Source: Eudromia elegans (Eukaryota > Chordata > Aves > Tinamiformes > Tinamidae). Taken from it: a DNA stretch of 64,000 nucleotides. A program made the translations under genes and the position numbers. The notes under the pieces are model-generated. The model searched no databases. It saw nothing but the letters and a program-made list of their open reading frames with translations, and was not told where the DNA came from. This document shows positions 37,101 through 52,100 of the stretch, piece by piece. The stretch's first letter is position 1. Every line of letters begins with the position of its first letter. Where the stretch lies: NCBI GenBank assembly GCA_003342815.1, contig PTEX01000195.1, positions 132,200 through 196,199 of the forward strand. Reading direction: 5' to 3'.

Positions 37101-40100
37101 CGGGCTGCAATAACTGAACCACAAACTACTAAGGCCTCGGGAAAGACTCCTTCTGAGACGCGTTGTCTCCAGAAATCCTAGATTTTGCAACCTCTTCTGT
37201 AAGCCTTAAAAGCAGAGGTGACAGTACGCATCCTGCTTTTGAAATTCACTCCATACTCAATGTCTTGCCGTGCTTTTATAGCCCTCCATCCCTCTAGCAC
37301 AGGCTTTTTCCAGTAATTTCTTGAAGTGAGAATTTATTGATATTTATGAAAATGCTGTTAGAAATCTTTATTTGCAGAATATGCTGAAATAAGCGAGAGT
37401 GATTCTGAAGTGGGACATTTTCTCCGTTACTCCTTCCTGCTAGTGGCCCGGAGAAAGCAGACCCTGCTGCCCAGGCAAGCGGACAGATTTCAGGGCTTCA
37501 CGTGGCTCTGGAGCTGCAGCAGTGCTGCAGTAAATGCAAACATACAGTTCATATATTAAATGTCTTTGCCTTCCTGCTGAAGAGTTTTGTTAAAGCAGGT
37601 TGCTCGTGCAAACTTCGGAAGGATGGAAACTGGCCTTTACTAAGCCATCCTTGGGAGACTGCGGGCTTTATTAAACCTACCTCTCCTCCAGCAGTCATGA
37701 TAACTAAGATTGCTATCTGTGTTTAACAGTATAGAGCAAAAGAATTCAAAATGTTCATCTGAGCTAACTAAAAAGAACTTCAGAATTCTAGTCAATATTT
37801 CAGGGCTATGAATTTTCCTCGCAATCCTTTCTGCATGATTATGTAGCTGACTAGGGTAAGGATTTAAAGCACTGCAATTAAAGCAAACAGGGAAGACCAA
37901 GGAATTTGAGCAGTTATCCTACTGGTAAAANTCCCACTGGCTTATATGTTATCTAGCTAAGCCATTATTTGTTTTCTAAGAATGCACAGGGAGACGTTGG
38001 TGATCCTTTAAATAAGATGGTTATTTGCTGCCTTCGTAGCACTGTGCCTCAAGGCAGAGGCCTACAGTTCGTATAGTTATTCAGTCTTTTTTCCCTGAAG
38101 GGCCTCTGCATTGCAGCGGTCCTTTTATTTTTTTTTTCCCCTCCTCGCTTCTGCTTCCTGTTAGTAGCATCCTAGTTTGTTTGCTGCTGCAGTCCCCCTC
38201 CCTCCCACTACCACCATGTCATAACAAGCTCTAACTGAGAGCTTGCCTGGTCACCAGCAGCTCCCAAACAAACCACAGGAACACCAGAGACAGCAGACAG
38301 GTACCGTGCCACTGAAATCCCATCTGCTGCTATTTGGAAGGAAATTTTATTTACTGTCTTTCCCCCCATCCCCAGTCATTTCCAACAATGTCAGCTGACG
38401 TTCTGTACTCACTTCTATCTCATAATCCAGTTGGAAATGGCTCCCGCTGACCCAGTTCTGGCATCCACATTTTCAGAAAAGACGTAAGTGTGCTTTAATC
38501 ACCAGTGCGGGGGTGCTCAGAGGTCTGACTCTGTGACTAGTTCCTAGGCTCAAGGTTGCTAATGCTAACTAGTGGTATGATGAACACGCCTGTGAGTGTT
38601 CTAGTGAAGAAGGCTTCTACTGTCAGGGCATCCCAGAGAGAATAAGTTAGCCCAGCAAAAAACAGCCAAACACAACCTACACGGCTATTTAGCTGCTCTG
38701 AATTAAGCTCAACACTGTTCTGTGTTTCTCCAGCTAAACACTTCTGTGTTTGTCATGGCCGCCAAAGTATGTGCTATAACAGCAGAGCAACACCTGCTAC
38801 TTCAAATCTTTGCAATGCTAGCAATATTTTAAAGTTACTAAATTGATACCAAAAGTAATATCCACCATAGAGTTCTAGTTACATGAAGTGAACACCCCAG
38901 AATCCCCCTTCCTCCCAAATGAGTAAGACATTTTGGCAAGAGGTCTGACTAGCCGTGCAGCGAGCCACAAAGCTTCCCGCCAGCAGAGCCTCCCCTGTGT
39001 GCTTCCACCCTTTCCACCCGCCAGGAGCTGCTTCACTTGTGAAGGGCCCCACCATTCATTTGGCGAGCACTACTGAAGAACAGAAGGTGCTTCTTACCAT
39101 CCAAGGACAGCCAGTCATGCTGGGAGGAAGGCAGGGTTGGCAGAGCTCTGGCTTTATATTCAAACACCACAGAATTGGAGATGATCTGGTTGTTGAAGGC
39201 AACTTGCAAAGTCACAAGCCCCGTGTCATGAGCTGAAATGAAAGAATGGGCAGTGAGACAGAGGCTTCCCTGCAGAAATGCGATCAGATGTTAGTCTGTC
39301 AAGCTCCCCAGGTGCAAAGGGGCAAGGCAAGAATAGATGCAGTGAGAGCAAGTAATTATCTAAGCACAGTTTTTCTGATTAGACAAACTAAAAATGCCAA
39401 TCTGCTTTTGAAAGCACTAAAGCTGTAACCTTCTGAGCCAAGCCAACAGACAGTTTTGGCAGAAGGCAGAACCACACAGCAGGAAGCTGGTGCTTAATGA
39501 TAAGCTAAGTTATTCTGCATATACTTAAAGTCATGTACTGGGTGCCAGCACCACCAAAACCTAGGCAAGGATCCTGAAATTCTTCTTATTGTGTGAGTGC
39601 TAAAGAGAAACCACAGAATATGGGTGAATTACAAGGCAGGGAATGTCTGTCTCATATCAGTTAATGTTTATTTCAAAATGAAAGCACTGGTATCCAAATG
39701 ATACTCGCATGTATCTGTTATGTATCAAGACCCTAAATTGCTGTTCATGTACCTACAAAGATCAAAGAAAATGGAAAACTTCCTCAGTGTTTATATGCTA
39801 CCTTATAGAAAGGTCCATGAGATCAGTTAGGACATTCAGCACATTGATAAAAGACATTTAGCATTTTAAACTTTGTATATGGTCTAGCTTCTCCTAGCTT
39901 CAGCTCTCATTCAGCATCCTTTGAAAATGAATGTGGGCTAGCTAAATCCTATCATAGAAATGAAGTCTGTTTCCACAGCAGCAACATAACCTAATTCAAA
40001 ATGCAGCCAGAGGTGCATGAGTGCCCAACACACAGCTAGTTCTAGTGAGAAAGGAGTGAAAGACATGGGAACAATTTACCACGAGTTCCCCCCCAAAAAG

Positions 40101-43100
40101 CAGGTACTCACATGGCACTATGAAGCCAAGAACTTCCTCTGATAGCACCAGCTCTAGGAGAGGCATTCCTTACCTGGGCAGTAGCAGCGCAGCACCCCGG
40201 GCTGAATTAAAGATGCAGGCACTGAGATCTGATCAAACAGGCAGCTGTAATTATTGCTGGCTTCCTGCCACGGACCTGTGATTAGGACTTTCACTCCTCC
40301 CTACAAGGAAAAGAAAAAAATAGAGTGTTATAGGAAAATCTAAACTCAGAGAGGATCGTGCACTGAAATAGCATGAACAGCGCAGAGTGTGAGGCTGGTT
40401 AACAGAACTGCCACACCAGCATAGAACCACGGCACCGATATTCCAGTCTGACACGGGGTGACCTGGAACAGGGCAGTCCTTGCACTAGAGCCTGTCAGCC
40501 ACAACATCAGCAACGTGGGCTGAGCCTCACCAGGACCCTTCTCCTCCCTTGACAAGGATTTTAGCTGTGCTTGACCAGCCAGAGAGAAGCCTGACCTTGA
40601 ACAAACAGAACCTGGGAGCCCTGCTCGTACCACGGCTGCAACATCCGAGGGTCAGCACAGTCTGACACGCACCNGCAACAGCTGCCTCTGCGGCAGCTCT
40701 GGCATCTGCCCAGGACTGCACGGGGAGGCCCTGTGGTCCACAGTGACCAAATAGGTCCCCCCTTCACCCTCAGCATCTGTGTTGTGTGAATGCTTGGTCC
40801 TGAGCAGCATCCATGCAGTCTTTGTGGAAACCCGGCAGACGGGACATGTCCTTGGGACCCTGTCAGCTGTTGTGCTTGGCAAAGCTTCCAGCTGAGCTTG
40901 GCTACTAAACACAGCCAATGCACCACACACCAGAGACTAATATAAAGTGAAAACTGCACCACACCGGGAAGCAAAATGATTACAGCAACAAGCCAGGCAG
41001 TGCTGGATTCCAAGAATCCTGCAGCGCTAAGACAGAATTTGCTTTGGAGATGAGACCTCCTTTTTCATGGATTTTTCTCACCATTTTGTGAGTTCACAAT
41101 ATAAATTTGTCTATGCTTTGTTTATATATTAAAAAGAGCATGCTATGACATATTTTTATGATTTAATTGCAGCAACCAGGCAACTGCAACACTAGAAGGT
41201 AAAAGGTAAAAAGCGCCATATATGACAACAGCACAGTGCAATTCTGAGCAGTTCCCGACTAAAAGGAGCAATGCTCTGGGCTTGCTGTAAGACGAGATTC
41301 TCACGGCCCCACTGAGCAATCTGTGTATGGAGTATAAAATGCGATCATTGACAGGTAAGTTTCCTGGGAGCTCATGGTCCTGTCTGAGTGCCTTTCAGAA
41401 TAGCAGCACCTGATGTGTAGCCCCGTGCTGGAGGAACTCTGCACTGAGCACACTCAATTCTCAGCGAGTCTAGGACACAGAAATGTTAGGACACAGATGC
41501 GACAGCAGCATTCGAGATTCTTTTCTAGCAGCTGCAAATGCCAGAAAAGATCACTGTGTCTCATCACTGTGTCTCATTCTTCTATGTGGCAAATAGTGTC
41601 TATCAATAAAGAAAATGAGCAGTTGGTGTATTATACTCTGAGGTGCTTGCAAATTAAAATCTGGAATTCCAGACATGAATCCATGCAAAAAGAATGAAAC
41701 CCTGCATCCATGCAGGTTCCGAAAAATGTCCTGCCGATCATATGGCCCTCCTGGTCATATACAACAGAAATAACCTAAGCTCTGCTAGCAGGAGTTTGGC
41801 NACTCACTAACATAGTAATGGGATAATAAAAAAGGTTTCCATGGTAGCACAGCAAAAGGAAACAAATTGCAACAGAGAGGCTGCAGGGTTGCTGAGTAAT
41901 TTTTTTTCTTGAGTGTTGGGGCCTTCTACATAAATAAAAAGAGCGTAACAGGGTTGAAAGCAAACACAGGCAGAAGCACCGTCTGTGATGCTACACGGTT
42001 CCCAACCCTCCAAAAAATACTGCGCTTCTTGCGAATGAAACCTAATTGGAAAAATAAAAGAAAAAGACTAAGGATGATCTGTAGACTTGTAAGGCTACAG
42101 CGTGAAGACAACTGCCACTGTAAGACTAACATGACAATATCTGTATTCTTTGCAGGCCCTTGTCTGTGGTACCAAGTCCTGATCACAAACGCTTTCATCC
42201 TCCTGACGTTCTTGAGTTGTGGTGCATGCAACTGATTTTCAGCAATCCCTGGGAAGGACGTAAATGCTGACCTCATTAAGACAACGCAGGTCAGGAATTC
42301 CTCTAATAAATAATAAATTCCTCTATTAAAACCAGACATCTGGCTGGGTAGCATTGTGAAGCCATCACATGGGAAATGCTTTGCTTTTCAATGAAACAAA
42401 GCATTTCTGTTCAAGTTGCTTTGTAAGAGAAGGAAGCAGTCTTGTGAGGGTAATAAAGTGCTTAATAAAAAGCCTGCTCAGACACAGAAATGGCCTTGGC
42501 TGCTCAGGTTCCAAGGAAAATATCTGAAAGCCTTGTCAGAGGCTTTAACAGTTCCTGGAACCCTTACTAACAAAGCAACGCAAGATAAGGTAGCAACTGT
42601 TAATGAGTAAAAGCCCTACACTTACCTCAGGGTAAGACCACTCTGGTGAATAATCTGTCACCATGAACAAGCGCCCACTCTGCTGTAGCAGCCCCAAGGT
42701 GCCTTGTGCTGCAGCTGCTGAGACTACCTCAGCCACGTGCATGTAGGCCATGGTGCTGGCGCCGCTCTCTGTGTTGCTGAGCTGCATGCTGCCTTGCTGA
42801 GGNCTGCAGCAAGGAATGCACATCTCAGCCTGGCTGTACGTTGCTCTGTTACTGTCCTCAGGCTGAGACAGTCCGGCATTGTCGCCTGACACCAGTTGGT
42901 GTCCATAGAGAGCACTGCTCCCACCTTCCACAGATATGAAGTCATTAATTAGATCAGAAAACTGGTTGCTGAAGGAGATGTCAAAGTGGTCCAAGTTAAG
43001 CTCCATGTTGGAGGAGTTATTTAAGCTGGGGTGGGCCACAGGATAGAGTCCTTGTACCATGTTTCCTTGGAGAATAGGGAGATTGTTCCCATTCCTGATG

Positions 43101-46100
43101 CCCCCATTTGCCTCAGGCTGCAAGTAGTGTTCTGTGCTGCAGCTCTGAATATCCCCTGATTTAAGAAGATTTTCGCCTCCCTCCGCCTGCTGGGAGGTCT
43201 CCATGGGAACTTCAGCTTCTGCAGTCATAGCCTGGAAGTTTGCTTGGAACTGCATGAGCTGGAGAGAAGAGGTGGACTCTATTCGGGTTTCCACTGTGCC
43301 ATTACAGTTGGAAGTGGTTTGGGAGGAGGATTCTGTTTTCACATTGGGGATTCCTAATGTGCTCACAAATGAGCCGTTTGTATCACTCAAATTGTTGTGG
43401 GTGTTTTGCTCAAGGGGAAGAGGTTTGCTGGCATCCTGCAGGAAGAAGCTGGGGGAAGGGGTCTGATGAACATGAGGGCTCTGGACGGTCTGATTGAAAC
43501 TGGAAGAATAGTCCTTGTTGGAGTCAATGGCACTGAAGTCCATCTGCTCCAAGGTGGTGCTTGGGCTCAGACCTCCTCCAGATGGAAGCAAACCTGAACC
43601 CGTAGTGAGGGTGAGGGAGTTAGATGCAGAAGTGGAGGAAAATGCTTCTTTGGACAGCTGTTGCTCAAAAGATGTGTCCTCGGTTTTGATTTCTTTTGTG
43701 AGGGCTGTACTGAAATTGAAGCCACGCTCTGTTGTGGGTGACTGCCTTATATTGGTACTGATGCTGTCACCTTTCAGACCTCCTCCACCATAAGTCTGCC
43801 CTTGCTTGGGATTGTTAAGAAAACAGTCTGGGTCAAAATTCATGGTGGTTTCTGGAATTTTTCTGTTTCCATCTAAAGTTGTGGAGAGCACAAGCTCTTC
43901 AGAGACAGTGCTGGGTAACATCGACAAACTCTCTGAACTGCCTGTTGTTGGAAAAGCAAATTTGTGTCCGTCTGAACTCACAGCAAGTACCAGTCCTTGT
44001 GCAGCTGCATCGGACGATAGAAGGTGTTGATTCGGGCCAGAGGTGGGTGACATGGTGTACACAGCTTCACTGGTGACTTCTGACATAAATACTGTGGCAC
44101 TTTGTGACAAGCTTCCCATAACTGAGGCTACTGCCATACTGGACACGCCAGTGACTGCTGGGCTATCGGCCATATCCGGATCGCTATTTAATCCACTGCT
44201 GATGGACACAGGAGAGTTCTGGGTTGTGTCAGGAACTTCCACCTGGTTGGTAGAAGAAACCTCTGTACTATTTTGATGGAGCAACACTGGTTTTGCCACT
44301 TTGCCATTCCTCTTCTCCCGGCTGGAGGCCTTGCTGTGGCTGTGCTCATTCTTGCCTTCAGAGACATCGTTATTTTGTACCTCTGAATGAGCGCTGTACC
44401 CACCTGTCCTTGGCTCGACCTTTGGTGATATGATGCGATGTTTGGCACTGTTACACTTGTGATGCACGCTGCTTCCTGCCCCTGTTCCAGAAAAAAAAGA
44501 ACTTTGATTCAGCAAATACAAAGTTAAAACAACATTCATTCTGAATCTTATGGCTGAAGCAAAGGACAGCCATACTTATGGATGTGTGTGCAAGAGTGTG
44601 AGCATACACAGGAGAGAATAAGAGGGAGCTTAAAAATGAGATTAATTTCTTGCCAGGGCCAGACTTACAGCGCCCTTTTCATCTGATGCATCAATCCCTT
44701 TTTTGCAGAGGCAGTGACCTCCAAACGCTCCTGTGTGCACATGCACTCCTCTCACCTCCCATAGCATCCCCCTGCCTCTTTCCTCCCTGCCTGCATCAGA
44801 GAAGGTGTAACNAAAGGGAAGGGTGTCAGCATCTGAGTCCAGCTGCAGTCTTATTTAAGTATATGCTTGACCTCAGTATCATGTCTGTAAAGCAAGAGCT
44901 GTTTTTGTCAGACATGGCAGAGCATTTCTGCATTGTTGCTGTAATTCCATTCACATCACAAACAAGAATTCAACCTCCTGCAACACAGATCCTGCACGTC
45001 ACATTGGCTGATGCCAGATGGCTTGGATGGTTTAGCAACAGTTCATAGGGGTGTGATTCTGACTGATAATCTAGAGGAGACAGGTGCTGCGTTGCGCTCC
45101 TGTCCCTGGCATCATCCCGTTTCTCAACCATTTCCCTCATTCTCTTGTTCCCACTGTATCTCTTAAAGCTGCCAGGCCAGTCAAATCATTAGATTAAAAC
45201 TATGTCAGGCAGACAAAGAACATTTTCTCTCTTACAAGGATGGGGAGACATTTCTCTTGTCCAAGATGTTTGTATGTTGATAAACTTTTTATGCCTTGAG
45301 AGGTTGCATGCAGAGAGAGCAAGTGCTCATTAGAGAGGCAGAAGAATCTGCAAGGAAAGGTTGCCAGAAGGCAGCTCTCCCTAGGAGTTCAGCCAGCTGG
45401 TGCCTTTACTGGTCTGACAGAAAGTGAACATCACTAGAATTTCTGGGAGCTGGGAAATTAGGAAGCTTAAAGTAAATGATTCTTCCTGAGAAGGCGTCTT
45501 AACCACAAATTCTGGTGAGTGCCTTTTTTAAAGGAAGAACAGCCCATGAATTTTTGATATTTCTTTCTCTAATTGATACATTTTCCCCAGAATGAGGTAG
45601 GAGCATTAGTTAGTGTCCTGTATAATGACTAATGGGCCAAAGAAGCCTACTCCTTATAGCTAATAGCTATAATTATAAATGCCATCTTCTGGGTAACATA
45701 AAGTGTCTGTGTAGACACCATAATTTGCTAAATCTTTTGTTCCTTGTCCTTGAAGGGGAACTTCTCTATTATGTGCTCAAGATCTGAATCAGGTCACTTA
45801 AACTAGTTCAGGACAGGACTTTTGAGACTAAATATAATATTAAATCTCTCTGTTCTCCTAGGCATGGGGCAAACAAGAACAAGAGAGAGGCTTCTACATC
45901 GCAGTCATTGTGCGTGACTAAGAAATCAGGAATGTATCTGTCAATGTGCAAGCTGCTACATAGCAAAGTGACATTGCTCTTTTAAAAAGCATGCAGTGGA
46001 CTTAGCACAAGACAAAACATCAGAGAGAAGGAATAAAAGCATACATGTCCAGATCTGCAAGCCTGGATAAAGTGCTGAGCCTTAAGGGTTGAATTTTAAT

Positions 46101-49100
46101 CCACACTCAGATATTTCTGAGGTCATCATTCTTATTTAAATCACAGCTATATAAGGTAGCTGTCCCCAAAATGAAGGAAAAATAAATCCTATGAAACACA
46201 GATAGTTATTATTTATAGATTTCTCAAAAGTCTAACTAATGGACCATTTTACCTGACTAAAGTACCAGGAAAGGGTAGCTGTAATGCAGGTGAGTTGGAA
46301 TAGCGAGTCACTCACCTTCCCAATCACTGTAAAGTTCTAACAAGAAGGATCCTTTTTTTTGCTGCTTCTGTCCCACTCAAAGCAAAATCATCTTCCTCAT
46401 CAGGAACAGGATTTCCTTCTACATTTTTTTTCTGATATCTCAACAAAACTTGTGATTGTCTTATCCTAGTGATCCCACCTAAGCCCATTCTCTACAGTGG
46501 AAGTGGGCTGTAGGGTGAGGAGTTCGGAGTGTAAAGTTGGAAGAACAGCTAACTTAACCTCCGGTAACAAACCTCGAGAATACACCTTTCTGAGAAGACG
46601 AGGAATAGAGCAGATGCATTAGAATTTGTGTGCTACAAAGTGCTTGCATTTTTTCCCAGAAATTCTAATTACATCTTTGCACGGCTGCGACTCTTTCTAT
46701 CTCCTCACCTGAATTCTGATACACAGCTCATTGTGTCTCAACATTTCATGGTGCGACACTTCCAGCATTCTAGTACTACAAATCCTACACCAAGTCTGAT
46801 TAAGCTGCAGCCACTATGTGCTCTCAGCCTGACTCCTGCTACTCACCCAAGGTACCAGTGCAGAGACAGTTGTGTGTCCGAGGCTGTGGCTTGGTCTGGT
46901 GACTATCAAGGATCTGCTGCACAAGTTGTTCCACTGAGAACCCTGAACTGCTGTTTCCATTGCTGCATGTCCACTTAATGCCATGAACTGTGAAGAGAAC
47001 AGGAAAAACTTCCTATTGGAAACTTCAAAAACACTCCAGAAAATATCCCAAAAGAGCAGCAGCAAACCATTCCTCTGCTGCATTTTTCTCAGAACTGGAA
47101 AGCAGCTATAAAGAATAGTAACAATGATTACTATTTTGCTGTTCTCTACTTGCTGCTGTCCAAAAGGCTTTGGGCCTCACAGTGCAATTGCTAGATTAGG
47201 GCTCCTGATTAGTTGCTAAGTTAGTTGCTCTCACTGCTCTTCTGTAAACTGCTCAAGGAAACAAGTGGTTAAATCTGAATAAAGCAGTTGGTTTCAATAC
47301 TTTTCTATATTTTATTGCGATTAAATTCTCTAACACCCCATAGTTGCTGGTCCAGGATGAACCCCTCTGATTTAATGAACCATATGTAATGACATATCAT
47401 GTGACTGTGGAGTGAAACACCGGGCCTAGGCAAGTTTTTAGTAATCTGGAAAAAGGGGCAGAAGAATGATATTAGAGAACAGATTGCAGATTGAAGGTCT
47501 CTTTTACAGGGGACTCCCTTGGCTTGTGAGATGTTTGTTTAAATATGAGCACTACACTACATGCACAGAAACTGGTTATTTGAATAAAGGCTGTCTCAGA
47601 CTTTTTTAGTCGCAGAATTTCCCACGGCAGTGATATTCTTGACTTGACTCACAATGGAAATAACATTTATAAAATATTTTCTCCAGTATAACTGACTCAA
47701 AGAAACCTCCATCTCCTTCAGTTTCCTGCTAAGCAATTTATTTCTGGATATTGTTTATTTATCCTCTGTGTGCACTACAGAATACGTGCAGATTTTGGCA
47801 AGTTCTGGTTGCTGGCAATACCATTTCGAGAAGCTTGTTCTTTCCAGCATTTGTGACACTCTTGCAAAGCAAGCTCCTTGCACGCAGTGCTCTAAAATCC
47901 TTAACCCAATATCACTGAATCAAGGTGAAAAGTCTCCCTGACTTTTAACATAAGTCCATTTAACAAAATGTCTGTTATTATGTTTAAGTTTATATATGTT
48001 TCCTGTTTCAGTACCTCTACTCGCATTCATAGTATTATTCTATGACATAAACCTGTCACATGTGATGTTATGCTTTAAAAATTCTTGCAAAAAGCACAAT
48101 GGAAATGAGATAAAATGCAGCAAAATATCTGGAACTTTCTGCAGTGCTCAGATACAGTTACTCATCTGTAATTATTACTGTGAAACTTTCTATTATTTTC
48201 AGTAACTTCAGAAATACTTTGCTGCAGAAGCAAGCTATGAATTATTGTTATGTATAGACTGTTTTACAGCTCTATGTCATAATTTGTTTCCTACTGCTGT
48301 TAAATCCAATGATGGGCAGAGTATTACAGGTGGCACGTCTGACAAGTGAATCATGCCCCCGTTTATGTAAACATGATGATTCTTCTTGAGCCTGAATCGA
48401 GCTGTGGCCTGGAAGCTAAGAAAGGACGGCTTCATAGCCAGAGACACACTCTATTTTGTACTGTTCTCAGGTCNATGGAGTTTCAGGGCCGTGAAGAGGT
48501 GGCTCAGCCTTGGAAAGCTCCTGCCCTAATCATGCTTTGTCTTATAAGAACAGGCTACAGCTTCTGCCCAAAAACTGTGAGCTTTTTTAGAGCTTATGGT
48601 TCCTCCCTGTATATTGCTAAGGATAAAATGCCAGTGAAGGGTGATGGATTGCTAAAGCAAGGGTGCTTAATGAAAATTATCCACTACCTTGGCACATCCA
48701 ACATGGCAGATTTCTCTCCTTCCCCTTTTTAAAGCTCCTGTGAGATGGTGAATTTTCAGTACTGGTTACCCTACAGAGAACACTTTTTCTTGCCTCCTTG
48801 CTAATGGGAAGGAAGGTCCATTTTGCTTCCAAGATCCCACTCCACAAACTGTTGATTCTAGAAGGTTGTTTCCATAGAGACTGTCAATTGAAAAAGGCAG
48901 CCTCATCCTTTGAATTTTCATTGTGTTCTTGTCAACAGAAATAAAGGCTTTGCTCTGATTTCTCAGCTCAACAAGGAAATTTTCGTTAGATTCATCCTTT
49001 CGTATCCAGGCATCCACCTACAGTTCTATTTTCTTTTTTCCAACTTTCATTATTTACTGACTCTGAACACAAGATTTCCTGGATCTCAATGCTGGGAATA

Positions 49101-52100
49101 CAACCAGAGAAGACTCACCTTGCAAATCTGCCATTTCTTAATGTTACTTATGGAATTGTAATGACTCTGTGAGGACTTGCACAGTAGCTTCCCTCTTAGT
49201 CAATCTTCAGAGAGAAGTCTTTCTTTCAAAATGAAACCCTTCCCTGGAGAAATTGCTCAGATGCAACTGCAACTGGATACTTAACAGCAAGGAGGAACTA
49301 AATATAGTCAGATTACGTTTAGAAAGGGTGAGCAGTGTTACTTATATTCATGGAATATAGAGCTCAAAGTGAGTTTTTTGCAACTTCGATTTACTGCTGA
49401 AGCAATTTTCACACACAACACCTGAGGTTCAAGGCTGCTCACACATGAAAGAGCGTTGCTGAAGTAACTCCCTGGGATTGCTGTTGTAGCAATCCATGAG
49501 TTGCTTGCTTATAATAAAAAGCATATCTTGGTAAGAATTCCTGCCTCTAACAATGTTAATCAGGACAAAGTTGCTATCACTGGGTCATTCCCTTCTGTGA
49601 TACTTGGGATTTCTTATCTGATTTGCTAAATGGCCCCGTTATTGAGTTCTGGAATTGTATGCAGTGTAATAAGCGTAAAGGTGCTTGGCTCTGATTGTAT
49701 TTCAATTTAGCTACTATGTGAAGCTCAACTGGCAGGGACAGAATGAATGCTCACAAGAAAGGAATACAGCTTTGACTACGCACGTAGCATTTCACTGCCG
49801 GCCAGTGAAATGTTTGTCTTATCTCTTTTCTAGGCTTTTGTTTAAAACACATCTTTCGCAAAACTCTGCTCCCCTCAGCAAAGCCACTGCTCCGAGGAGC
49901 ACATGATCTGCCAGAAGCCCCAAGTTCCCATTGATACAATCCAGCACAAAGCTGACGTGTTCCATCTCACACCATTAGAGTCACCGCAGACGATGCTGGA
50001 TGCACCAGAAGCACCAGTGACCTGCGCTGATGGCCCAGCTGCTGACCATGGCTTCTGCACAGCCACTTCTTGCAGTCATCGCATCCTTATGACCTGTTCT
50101 TGGCAGCCTCTGTCCTCACATCTGCCTAGTGCTCCCATCTCATGATGCTAAATTTTACGCCATATTCTTTACTTGTGGGCACTGTCTTGCCCCAGTACTC
50201 ACAGGTCACATTACATAAAACAGATCAGACCTGGCGCTCTTAGTCCCAGAGGGGGCAAGTTCTGCACCTCCTAGCCTTAAACCAGGGCTGATGGCACCTG
50301 GGCTGACTGTGCACGGCCTGAGAGCTGTTCCCAAGGCTGCTCTAGCATGTGTGGACTGTGACAGGTGCCACAGCAGCAGAAACAAATGCTTCAATGTTTT
50401 AACAGCCTTCTTCTATGATAGGGAAACAGAATCCCAAACTATAGCAGAACCATCCCAGATCTGACCTCCACAGCTAATGCTCTTTATAGAAAAGGTTATG
50501 GTCCTTCTCTCACTGAAGATAAAGGTGAACACTTTGAAGCAAGGCCCATCTTTCCACTTAATGAAGTAATCTCGCCTTAGCTTCTGGACCATTTTTTTTC
50601 TCACTCTTTCCATTATTTTGCATCTGTTCCAATCAGTTTGGAACAAGAACATGTTTCCCTCACCAGTGTAAACTTTCAGTGAAGCAACCTTGGTGACCCG
50701 GCCACAGGAGCGTGGATTAGGGTCATCCTCGCCTTCAGGCGAGATCCAGCACACAGATGTCCATCCGAGCACCGGAAAGTCATGTCAGCAGCAGCAAACC
50801 GGTACGGGCCACCAGGTGGCACTGACTGATAAGCAGATGAAATCCAACTTTGCTGTGAAATGAGTCTTTGTTGGTTTCATTTCTCGATATTCTATAATCA
50901 CCAAGATTATAGTCCAGATATAAAGCCTCCAAACTCCTAATACTCTAATATCAGATATTTTGGTCTTTGTCCTGAAGAGAGAAGAATACTTGTACCATGA
51001 TTATGCTGCTGGTGGACTGCAGTTTCTACGGAGACCAGGGAGCAAGGGGGAGCTAGCCAGCTAGGCAAATTACCAAATACATAGGATAGTGCTTAAATGA
51101 ATTGTAATCTTGACGCTTCTTTTAGCATAATTTTCAGCAGTTAACATATATCTCTCTTAGAAGTTTTTTTTTTTTTTTTTTTTCCCCCGTAGCAAAATCT
51201 TGAAATCTTGCTGTTGAATATTTGGGAAAATGAGTTGCTCATAAACAGGGGGCACAGGAAAGGGCTGAGCTTCCAGCCCTCGGAACCCTAGTGCTGCACT
51301 TGGCTTCCGAGGTACAGAAACAAAGAGGAAGGCCCAAGGCTGCTCCAAGACAGAGGGTTCTGGGCTCTCCCTGCCTGCAGCCCTGCACTCTGGGCTTTGC
51401 TCCCCCCAGGACAGGAGCACGAGGGAAAGGAGCAGCAACTCCTCTCTTGTCACTGCTGTTCACAGCCACATACCCCGAGCATCGGAGAGGCTGAGTATGG
51501 CAGATATTGCTACTAAGCTTATGTAAGAGGAAGTTATTCAAAGGCAAGAGTGGTGGATATGAGAATCCATCCAGTATCTGNGGCTGTGTTCTTTTTATTA
51601 GAAAAAAAGGTCAATTATACTAACAAGTAAATATTATTCCAGCAAAACTGGACATTTGCATTACTAAAACTCAAACCATTTTAAAGAACCTAAGGTAATT
51701 TTTATGTTCGGGTCAGCTAAGGCCAGATGAAATACAGAAGAATCATCCTGCTAGAAGTGGACATAGATATGCAGCATATCCAGCCCTTTCCAACTTTTTT
51801 GCTTTCTTGCTAAGCAAGGAAATGAAGGAAACAACAAAAACATTGCATAGTTTCAGAGTGGAGAGGAATAAAACTAGATGGATCATGATCTGGTACAGGT
51901 AAAAAGACGACAGTCTGCAGATTAGACTCTCCCTTCACCAATGCCACTATGCACAACATTTTGATTGCTATTGACAAATCTTCCTTCAGGCAGACAAATT
52001 TGGAAACATCAGTAAATCAAATCGTGAAGACTTTGAAAAAATTTGATTAATGTGAAAATGTGATGAAACTAATGTGTTTGGTGCCATAATTTCAAGGCAC

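Larger units (their letters stand above)
30165..39097 (-). other. CAMTA1: CAMTA1 large intron (8.9 kb) containing a CpG island
   Basis: This intron separates the IPT domain from the ankyrin exons. It holds a GC-rich patch at about 31440-31690, a broad GC-rich shoulder at 35400-36250, and the CpG island at 36410-37090. The remainder is ordinary AT-rich intron. No protein family is recognised in any of its open frames. Confidence 0.7.

Noticed and set aside
36459-37181. 240-codon plus-strand open frame across the intragenic CpG island
   Set aside because: It runs through the 68-N gap and owes its length to GC-rich composition with few stop codons. The Arg/Pro/Ala-rich translation matches no family.
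40561-41013. 150-codon minus-strand open frame between the activation-region and IPT exons
   Set aside because: The known protein joins directly across this intron with matching phases, and the frame has no resemblance to CAMTA1 or another family.
44482-44539. Met-start extension upstream of the large CAMTA1 exon
   Set aside because: It is intron: a T-run and AACAG acceptor lie at 44482-44500, and the protein joins in phase to the exon at 46847-46987.
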